Assembly (NCBI RefSeq): GCF_000335475.2
Contig: NZ_ANAH02000001.1
Location: 620,001 to 684,000 of the forward strand
Direction of reading: 5' to 3'
Source of the DNA: Cystobacter fuscus DSM 2262
GTDB taxonomy: Bacteria; Myxococcota; Myxococcia; Myxococcales; Myxococcaceae
Length of the DNA: 64,000 nt
The notes under the pieces: generated by a model
What the model saw: only the letters and a program-made list of their open reading frames with translations
Told to the model about the DNA's origin: nothing
The model's database searches: none
Program-made: the position numbers and the translations under genes
In this document: piece by piece, positions 1-7,538 of the stretch
Numbering within the stretch: the stretch's first letter is position 1
Layout: every line of letters starts with the position of its first letter

Positions 1-1
1 C

Positions 2-223
2 CTGGGGCTCCGGACCACGATGTTCGTCCTGCTCAACGGCACGGTCGGACAACTCAAGGCGCCGCAGTCCGGCATCGAGCGGTCCGAGTACCTGCGGCGG
101 GTGTGGGCCGCGTACCGTCGTGGCCGTGCGTCCCCGCGGTTCCTCGACTTCTGGTTCGAGGAGCACTGGGAGACCCCCGTGGCCACGCTGCGCGCGCGGC
201 TGTGCGCCCCCGCGACGGCGTAG
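2..223 (+). CDS. Coq4-family protein, C-terminal part (cut by window start)
   Basis: Seen: the frame is open from base 2 and gives the last 73 residues before a TAG at 221-223. The stretch from LGLRTT to the end matches the last part of the complete Coq4-family gene at 3168-3860 almost residue for residue (shared RSEYLRR, AAYRRGRASP, HWETPVATL and ARLCAP blocks), so the two are close paralogues about 3.6 kb apart. Family knowledge: Coq4 proteins carry an HDxxHx11E metal site; that part lies outside the window here. The gene sits just before a broken PadR gene and the BVMO operon, so the region probably arose by duplication of a Coq4-containing unit. Start and full length cannot be seen. Confidence 0.8.
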   Translation: MGLRTTMFVLLNGTVGQLKAPQSGIERSEYLRRVWAAYRRGRASPRFLDFWFEEHWETPVATLRARLCAPATA

Positions 224-451
224 GACGAGCGGAGCCTCTCGAGCTTCTGCGCGGCCTCGTCGCTCAAGGCCGCCACATCCTCCACGACCCTCGCGTTCTC
301 GTTGAGCAGCGCTCGGCCCCGCGCCGTGATGGAGAAGAGCTTGCGCTGGTTGTCGGTTATCCGGCTCGCCCACCAGGCCCATGTCCTTGAGCAGGGTGAG
401 CGTCGGATAGACCACCCGGGGCTCGGTCCGGCCAGAGATGTACACGGGTGT
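224..451 (-). pseudogene. PadR-family transcriptional regulator remnant, frameshifted and truncated
   Basis: Seen on the minus strand: VYISGRTEPRVVYPTLTLL followed by KDMGLVGEP in one frame, then, after a one-base frame change near 360, ITDNQRKLFSITARGRALL and NENARVVEDVAALSDEAAQ. These blocks match the winged-helix beta wing and start of the C-terminal helix of PadR regulators (YPTLxxLexxGLV ... RKxYxIT..GR..L). An in-frame TAA at 452-454 precedes the first block, so the N-terminal recognition helices are missing, and no stop closes the frame before it runs into the Coq4 gene. Inferred: it once controlled the divergent monooxygenase operon through the palindromes at 438-455 and 484-503. An assembly error could mimic the frameshift but not the missing N-terminus. 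Confidence 0.7.
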
Positions 452-455
452 TTAC
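438..455. promoter_or_regulatory. Imperfect ATGTACAC palindrome (PadR-type operator candidate, distal)
   Basis: Arms ATGTACAC and GTGTTTAC are separated by GG. The left arm is identical to that of the perfect palindrome at 484-503. It overlaps the upstream edge of the PadR remnant, which fits an old autoregulatory site. PadR regulators typically bind ATGT...ACAT dyads. Confidence 0.5.
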
Positions 456-483
456 TTGCGACGGCACCTGGGTTATGTCCGTG

Positions 484-503
484 ATGTACACAGCCGTGTA
501 CAT
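484..503. promoter_or_regulatory. Perfect ATGTACAC-N4-GTGTACAT palindrome (PadR-type operator candidate)
   Basis: Two 8-base arms, ATGTACAC and GTGTACAT, are perfect inverted repeats around AGCC. The site ends 35 bases before the chosen ATG of the monooxygenase, so a bound repressor would block the operon promoter or early transcription. With the second site at 438-455 it makes a pair whose centres are about 47 bases apart. Confidence 0.6.
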
Positions 504-538
504 GAGCCGTGGCTGTCGGGCCGAAAGGAAGTGCGCGG

Positions 539-2349
<1,811 letters not shown>

Positions 2350-2353
<4 letters not shown>

Positions 2354-3156
2354 AGGTCCAGAACAAGATCATCGTCGTGACCGGCGGCGGAAATGGTATG
2401 GGCAGGGAGCTCGTCCTCGCCCTTCTCTCCAAGGGCGCGAGCGTCGCCGCCGTGGACATCAACGCGTCCGCCCTCGAGGAGACCGTCGCGCTGGCGGGGA
2501 TGAACCGGGCCAACCTGGCCACCTACACCGTGAACATCACGGACCGGGCCCTGGTGGAGTCGCTCCCGGAGCAGGTCATCTCCCGCTTCGGGGCTGTCGA
2601 CGGCATCATCAACAACGCGGGCGTCATCCAACCCTTCGTCAAGCTGAAGGACCTCGACTACGCGGCGATCGACCGGGTGATGAACGTCAACCTGTTCGGC
2701 ACGCTCTACATGACCAAGGCGTTCCTGCCCCACCTGCTCGCACGCCCGGAAGCGCACATCACGAACATCTCCAGCATGGGGGGCTTCCTGCCCGTGCCGG
2801 GACAGACCATCTACGGAGCGGCCAAGGCGGCCGTCAAACTGCTGACGGAGGGTTTGAACTCGGAGCTCTTGGGGACGAACGTGCGGGTCACGGTGGTCTT
2901 CCCGGGGGCGATTGGCACGAACATCGCGGCGAACTCGGGGGTGATGAACACCCTGCAGGTGAAGGGCGGGGAGACGTCCTTCAAGATGCTGGCCCCCGCC
3001 AAGGCCGCGCAGCTCATCCTCGAAGGCATCGAGAACAACCGCTACCGCGTCCTCGTGGGCTCCGACTCCAGGTTCATGGACGCCATCTACAGACTGAACC
3101 CCCAGCGCGCGGCGCGGTTCATCCTCAATCAGATGAGCAGTTTGTTGCCGCAGTAG
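2350..3156 (+). CDS. Short-chain dehydrogenase/reductase (SDR)
   Basis: Classical SDR of 268 residues that should interconvert an alcohol and a ketone with NAD(P). Seen: cofactor motif TGGGNGMG at 11-18, NNAG at 88-91, catalytic Ser at 141-142 (NISS), and the YxxxK pair Tyr155/Lys159 in IYGAAK. The acidic Asp after the second strand (AAVDIN) suggests NAD rather than NADP. The C-terminal 40 residues ([12 protein letters not shown]) are a little longer than in minimal SDRs. It starts inside the monooxygenase stop and is followed after 11 bases by the Coq4 gene. Inferred role: supply or remove the ketone used by the monooxygenase. Confidence 0.88.
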
Positions 3157-3167
3157 GAGAGCCTCCC

Positions 3168-3860
3168 ATGAACGACACCAACACCCTGTCCCTGCCCGAC
3201 AACGCCTCCCTGCTCACCCGCCTGAGCGTGGCGCGCCAGTGCTTGAATGTGCTCAGGCACGATCCAGCGAACCCCACCTGCGGCCAGCTGCTCAACATCT
3301 GCCTGGACCTCAACGTCTACGCTTCACTCGTCCAGCAACTCCAGCGCAGCGAGGAGGGACGCCACCTGCTGTCCGAGCGCCCTTCCCTTCAGGGCAAGGA
3401 ACTGGACCTGGCCGCGCTGGAGCGCCTGCCCGAGGGCACGCTCGGCCATGAGTTCGCGCGCTACTTCCGCGACAACAAGATCTCCCCCTTCGAGACGACG
3501 CTCGAGCTCAAGAACGACGTCGACTTCATTGGCAAGCGCTACCGCGAGACGCATGACCTGTTGCACGTGCTGACGGGCTACGCCACGGACGTGATGGGCG
3601 AGATGGAGTTGCAGGCGTACGCCCTGGGCAACCTGGGCATCCGCACCGCGGCGTTCATCCTGATGTTCAGCTCGCTCGAACACCTCAAGGCTCCGCGGTC
3701 CGGTGTCGGGCGGTCCGAGTACCTGCGGCGGATCCAGGCCGCGTACCGCCGGGGCCGCGCGTCCCCGCAGTTCCTCGGCTTCCCGTTCGAGCAGCACTGG
3801 GAGACGCCCGTGGCCACGCTCAGCGCGCGGCTGTGCGCCCCCAGGCAACAGATGAACTGA
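3168..3860 (+). CDS. Coq4-family protein, complete
   Basis: 230 residues, with AGGAG ten bases before the ATG. Seen: the Coq4 metal motif HDxxHx11E is complete, His129-Asp130-Leu-Leu-His133 and Glu145. Family knowledge: eukaryotic Coq4 removes and oxidises the C1 position of the ubiquinone ring. Myxobacteria generally make menaquinone, so a ubiquinone role is doubtful; the place in an operon with a Baeyer-Villiger enzyme and an SDR suggests oxidative decarboxylation or ring tailoring of another compound (inference). Its C-terminal third is nearly identical to the partial gene at 2-223. Confidence 0.85.
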   Translation: MNDTNTLSLPDNASLLTRLSVARQCLNVLRHDPANPTCGQLLNICLDLNVYASLVQQLQRSEEGRHLLSERPSLQGKELDLAALERLPEGTLGHEFARYFRDNKISPFETTLELKNDVDFIGKRYRETHDLLHVLTGYATDVMGEMELQAYALGNLGIRTAAFILMFSSLEHLKAPRSGVGRSEYLRRIQAAYRRGRASPQFLGFPFEQHWETPVATLSARLCAPRQQMN

Positions 3861-3875
3861 CCCTCTCCCGAGGCG

Positions 3876-4868
3876 TCAGGAGCGGGTGGCCTCGGGCGGC
3901 TCCCGAGGCCACGTCCGGGCATAGTGGCGCGCGAGCACCGCGCACACCATGAGCTGGAGCTGGTGGAAGAGCATCAGCGGCAGCACCAGGGCGCCCACCG
4001 TGGCCGGGGGGAAGAGCACACCCGCCATGGGCACGCCACTGGCCAGGCTCTTCTTCGAGCCACAGAAGACGATGGCGATCTCATCCTCCCGCGAGAAGCC
4101 CAGCCCCCGGCTCAACCACGTGGTGAGCCCCAGCACCGCCGCGAGCAGCGCCGCGCTCACCAGCCCCAGCACCCCGAGGTCCCTCGCGTCCAACTGGGAC
4201 CAGAGCCCGTTGACCACCGCCTCGCTGAACGCGGTGTAGACCACGAGCAGGATGGAGCCCCGGTCGACGAGCGCCAGCACCGCGCGGTGGCGTCCGACCC
4301 AGGCGCCAATCCAGGGGCGCAGCAGGTGTCCCGTCACGAAGGGCACGAAGAGCTGGGCGAAGATGGCCCCCACCGCCTGCCCGGAGATGCCGCCTCCACG
4401 CTGATTCAAGAGCAGGCCCACCAGCACGGGGGTGAGGACGACGCCCAGCAGGTTGGAGGCGGAGGCGCTGCACACCGCCGCCGCCACGTTGCCGCGCGCC
4501 AGGGCGGTGAACGCGATGGAGGACTGGACCGTCGAGGGCAGGAGGCACAGGAACAGCACCCCCAGCCCGAGCTCGGGCGCGAGCCAGCCGCGCAGCCCCC
4601 AGCGCAGCGCCAGCCCGAGCAGGGGAAAGAGCACGAAGGTGGAGGCCAGCACCACCAGGTGCAGCCTCCAGTTCGTCGCCCCCTCGAGCACGGCCTCGCG
4701 CGACAGGCGGGCGCCATGCAGGAAGAACAGCAGCGCGATGGCCGCGTTCGTCACCGCGTCGAACAGGGGAACGGAGGCACCCCGCAGGGGCAGCAGGGTC
4801 GCCAGCACCACGCTCCCGGCCAGCGCCAGGGTGAAGGAATCAGGTCGGAGTCGGGACAGGAGGGACAT
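3876..4868 (-). CDS. SBF-like sodium/solute symporter (YfeH/SLC10A7-type)
   Basis: Integral membrane protein of 330 residues with about ten hydrophobic helices. Seen: LLFFLHGARLSREAV early on, LLPSTVQSSIAF and a late FCGSKKSLASGVPMA segment, which are the conserved blocks of the SBF-like/DUF4137 branch of the bile-acid:sodium symporter superfamily. Substrate is not predictable from sequence. The start MSLLSRLRPDSF at 4868 is preferred; an upstream in-frame GTG (4916) would add 16 Pro/Arg-rich residues. It is convergent with the Coq4 operon and followed downstream by nothing co-directional, so it is probably a single-gene unit. Confidence 0.85.
   Translation of the reverse strand: MSLLSRLRPDSFTLALAGSVVLATLLPLRGASVPLFDAVTNAAIALLFFLHGARLSREAVLEGATNWRLHLVVLASTFVLFPLLGLALRWGLRGWLAPELGLGVLFLCLLPSTVQSSIAFTALARGNVAAAVCSASASNLLGVVLTPVLVGLLLNQRGGGISGQAVGAIFAQLFVPFVTGHLLRPWIGAWVGRHRAVLALVDRGSILLVVYTAFSEAVVNGLWSQLDARDLGVLGLVSAALLAAVLGLTTWLSRGLGFSREDEIAIVFCGSKKSLASGVPMAGVLFPPATVGALVLPLMLFHQLQLMVCAVLARHYARTWPREPPEATRS
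3886..3912. terminator. Perfect hairpin between convergent genes
   Basis: Arms GTGGCCTCGGG (3886-3896) and CCCGAGGCCAC (3902-3912) pair perfectly around the loop CGGCT, 25 bases after the Coq4 stop. It lies within the last codons of the convergent transporter gene, and no U-tract follows. It may end the BVMO operon transcript. Confidence 0.4.
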
Positions 4869-4921
4869 GGGCCTTTCGCGGGGGGACGGAGAGCCTCGCG
4901 AAAGGCCGGGAGCCACCGCGC

Positions 4922-5350
4922 TCAGTAATCGTAGCGGTTCGAGATGAAACCGCTGATGTGGTAGCTGGAGTTACCGGCGTAGATCTTGAAGTAGCTGTTG
5001 AGGGGCTGGCTGAGCCCGTAGGCGCTTCCCGCGCAGCCCGTGCACAACGGCGCCCCGTTCTTGCTGATGTTCCACAGCCCCTTGATCTCATCGGCCGTCG
5101 TGGGAGCCGTCACGGAGACGAGCTGGAACGCATAGATCTCGCCCGCGGGACCCTCGGCCTCGGCGTTGACGAACGCGAGGCTGGTACCCTCCTTCCAATT
5201 GAAGGACATTTTGGCGGAGGGCACGTAGGCGAAGACGCCTGGCACCTGCAGGACGTAGCCCTGCGTCGACCAGATGCTGTGCGTCGGAGCGCTCCAGGCC
5301 AGGGCGGGCAACAGCACGAACAGCGCGGACAGCAGACGGGTGGCTTTCAT
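4922..5350 (-). CDS. Secreted small protein, tandem paralogue A
   Basis: 142 residues starting MKATRLLSALFVLLPALAW, a clear Sec signal with likely cleavage after AWSA. I do not recognise the family. It shares with the next gene (5421-5837) the opening SAPTHS, a central QLxSVTAPTTA, the strongly conserved LWNISKNGAxLCxxCAGxxYG block and the final SGFIxxRYDY, so the two are tandem duplicates. The CxxCAG pair could form a disulfide outside the cytoplasm. AGAGAGG precedes the chosen ATG; an upstream ATG at 5368 would add six residues. Confidence 0.75.
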   Translation of the reverse strand: MKATRLLSALFVLLPALAWSAPTHSIWSTQGYVLQVPGVFAYVPSAKMSFNWKEGTSLAFVNAEAEGPAGEIYAFQLVSVTAPTTADEIKGLWNISKNGAPLCTGCAGSAYGLSQPLNSYFKIYAGNSSYHISGFISNRYDY

Positions 5351-5420
5351 GGAGAAACCTCTCTTCATCGGGGTGGAAGCTCAATCTACGGAGGGAGTGT
5401 GACGCTCCAGGCGGCCGTGC

Positions 5421-5837
5421 TCAGTAGTCGTAACGGCTCGTGATGAAGCCACTGAAGTGATAGCCATTGGCGGAGTAGAACTTGAAGGAGCCGGAGAAGC
5501 CGTAGACCTGTCCCGCGCAGCTCCCGCACAGCAGCGCCCCGTTCTTGCTGATGTTCCACAACCCCTGGATGGTCGTGGCCGTCGTGGGGGCCGTCACGGA
5601 GGCGAGCTGGAACTCATAGGCATCCCCGGTGGCGACCCAGGCCTTGGCCAGGCCGAACGCGTTGGTGGTGCCCTCCGTCCAGACGAAGGTCATGTCGGCG
5701 GAGCTGATGTTCTGGGAGGCCGCGCCCGGCTCGCTCACGTAGAGGCCCCGGTTCGACATGACGTTGTGCGTCGGACTGCTCCACGCCAGGGCGGGGCACA
5801 GCACGGTCAACGCGGTCAGCAGATGGGTGGCGTTCAT
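5421..5837 (-). CDS. Secreted small protein, tandem paralogue B
   Basis: 138 residues starting MNATHLLTALTVLCPALAW, a Sec signal like that of its neighbour. The mature part repeats the LWNISKNGALLCGSCAG block and ends ITSRYDY. The CGSC pair replaces CTGC of copy A. AGCGAGG precedes the ATG. Both copies face the same way with 70 bases between them, and a lower-GC leader with runs such as CAATAAAACAATGAATTC (about 5885-5910) lies upstream and may hold the promoter. Function unknown; a secreted structural or surface protein is a guess. Confidence 0.75.
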   Translation of the reverse strand: MNATHLLTALTVLCPALAWSSPTHNVMSNRGLYVSEPGAASQNISSADMTFVWTEGTTNAFGLAKAWVATGDAYEFQLASVTAPTTATTIQGLWNISKNGALLCGSCAGQVYGFSGSFKFYSANGYHFSGFITSRYDY

Positions 5838-6100
5838 GGCGAGACCTCGCTTCGTCGGGGTTGAAAGATTCATCTTGAACTGTTCAATCCAATAAAACAA
5901 TGAATTCATGTTTCACCCCCATTCCACGAAACGATGAAGTGACTTGTACGTTTTGACCCACCCGTGCCAAAAAGCGTCACTCCTGGAGTCATGGGCAAAA
6001 GCCAAATCCCTGGATTCATTGGGTAACGGCAAAAGCCGGGCATGGCATGGGAACTGCTTGGGAACAGGACGAACGAAGGTCGTAAACACGGGGGAAGACC

Positions 6101-6274
6101 ATGTCGTCGAATGCTCGTTCGGTCGTGTCGAAGGAAGCGGACATCTGGGTGCTGCGCCTGCATACCCACAGCGGCAAGGTGCAGGAGTACCGCTGCAGCA
6201 CCGAGGGACAGGCCCGGCAGTTCGCGCTGGTGCTCTCGGTCCCGGCGGAGCAGCCCAGCCAACCCTCGGCGTGA
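6101..6274 (+). CDS. Small conserved-looking protein, 57 residues
   Basis: Begins MSSNARSVVSKEADIWVLRL after GGGGAAG and ends QPSQPSA with TGA at 6272-6274. The first 45 residues read as one compact alpha/beta unit (HTHSGKVQEYRCSTEGQARQ) with a Pro-rich tail. Codons keep high GC at third positions and there is a good ribosome site, so it is likely real. No family recognised. Confidence 0.55.
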   Translation: MSSNARSVVSKEADIWVLRLHTHSGKVQEYRCSTEGQARQFALVLSVPAEQPSQPSA

Positions 6275-6306
6275 GCCCGCCCCACCCAGACCGGGTCCAT
6301 CCGGAC

Positions 6307-6450
6307 TCAGGCTGGGAGCCAGTTGGCCAGGGCCTGGAGGGAATGCGGCGCGAGCCCATGCCCACGCACCAGGCCCTCCCACACGGCGTGCTTGTCCCGC
6401 ATCTCCCTGGTGAGTGAGAAGGCCCGCGGCGCCACGCCCTGATAGGCTGC
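6307..6450 (-). pseudogene. C-terminal remnant of an SDR-like reductase (PRISE-type?)
   Basis: The minus strand encodes GVAPRAFSLTREMRDKHAVW followed by EGLVRGHGLAPHSLQALANW and then LPA and a stop. The pattern MxDKxxVWexLVxxHGLxPxxLexLaxW resembles the end of PRISE/VEP1-like and related SDR reductases, where an aromatic FADF tail normally follows. The Rossmann part is absent: upstream sequence is the start of the alpha/beta hydrolase gene. Inferred: a leftover of a deleted gene. A chance open frame remains possible. Confidence 0.4.
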
Positions 6451-6483
6451 CGCCCCCCGCGCGCCCACCAGGAGTGCTCTGCC

Positions 6484-7338
6484 TTGCCTTCCGCCTTCGA
6501 GCCGTTGATCGTCGATGCCCACGGGCTCGCCCTTCACGCGCGCCAGCGCAACGCCTCGGGTTCACCCGCCGTCCTCTTCCTGCACGGCTGGTTGGACCAC
6601 TCGAACAGCTTCGACATGCTCACCGAGCACCTGCCGGACACCTGGCGGCTGGTGCTGTTCGACCTGCGCGGAATGGGCCGCAGCGCGTGGCTGCCGCGCC
6701 CCGCCAGCTACCAATACGGCGACTACCTCGTGGACGTGGAGGCCGTGCTGCGCGCCGCCGGGTTGGAGTCGGCGCACGTCGTCGGCCACTCGCTCGGGGG
6801 CATCATCGCCACGGCGTACGCCGCCGCGCGCCCCGAGCGCGTGAGCAGCCTCACCCTCATCGAGAGCCTCGGCCCCCAGGCGGGTCCGCCCGACAGGGCC
6901 GTGTCGCGCCTGCGCGGCTTCCTGGAGGACCTGGAGCGCCCACCCCACCGCAAGGTCTACCCCCACGTGGCGGCGGCCGCCGCGCGGCTGCGCGAGAACA
7001 ACCCGGACCTGTCCGGCCCCGCCGCCATCCACCTGGCGCGCCATGGCACCGAGCCCGTGGAAGGCGGCGTCTCCTTCACGTTCGACCCCACCCACCGCCG
7101 CCGCTTCGCCCAGGCCTTCGACGAGGCCCAGTGGCTCGCCCTGAGCGCCGCCGTCTCCTGCCCGGTGCAGCTGCTGCTCGGCGCCCAGGGCCTGCGCTTC
7201 GACGAGGAGCGCACCCGAACGCGCCTCGACGCCCTGCGCCTCGCCCGGCCTCCCCAGGTGATCCCCGGTGGCCACCACGTCCACATGGACACACCCGACA
7301 CCGTGGCCCGTGCGCTGGTGGATTTCCTCACGCCCTGA
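6484..7338 (+). CDS. Alpha/beta hydrolase
   Basis: Cytoplasmic hydrolase of 284 residues starting at TTG 6484, with CAGGAG ten bases upstream. Seen: oxyanion-loop HGWLDHSNSF near residue 35, nucleophile elbow GHSLGG with Ser103, and a late HHVHMDTP segment holding the catalytic His near 263. The order strand-HGW-nucleophile-Asp-His is that of epoxide hydrolase/esterase-like enzymes (serhl-type). Substrate unknown. It stands alone between a remnant and the lipoprotein gene. Confidence 0.85.
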   Translation: MPSAFEPLIVDAHGLALHARQRNASGSPAVLFLHGWLDHSNSFDMLTEHLPDTWRLVLFDLRGMGRSAWLPRPASYQYGDYLVDVEAVLRAAGLESAHVVGHSLGGIIATAYAAARPERVSSLTLIESLGPQAGPPDRAVSRLRGFLEDLERPPHRKVYPHVAAAAARLRENNPDLSGPAAIHLARHGTEPVEGGVSFTFDPTHRRRFAQAFDEAQWLALSAAVSCPVQLLLGAQGLRFDEERTRTRLDALRLARPPQVIPGGHHVHMDTPDTVARALVDFLTP

Positions 7339-7538
7339 GGCGCCGGTTTCCCACCTCCCCCCAGCCGAGGGTGAAAACTCGTTCACCCCCCAGGGCAAAC
7401 CCTTTCCGTCGGTCCAACACCTACACCTCCCCTTTCGCCCACAACCCCCCGAAATTCCTCATCCGTGATCGGCCGCTTGGACTGGTACGGAATTTGATGG
7501 GAGCAGCGCAGGAATTGGGTGCGAGGCGGGGACGGGTG

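Noticed and set aside
3897-4947. Plus-strand open frames opposite the SBF-like transporter
   Set aside because: Gln/His/Arg-rich antisense shadows without start signals or domains.
6414-7538. In-frame upstream extension of the lipoprotein gene by about 375 codons
   Set aside because: It is Pro/Arg-rich shadow of the alpha/beta hydrolase and would bury the lipoprotein signal peptide internally.
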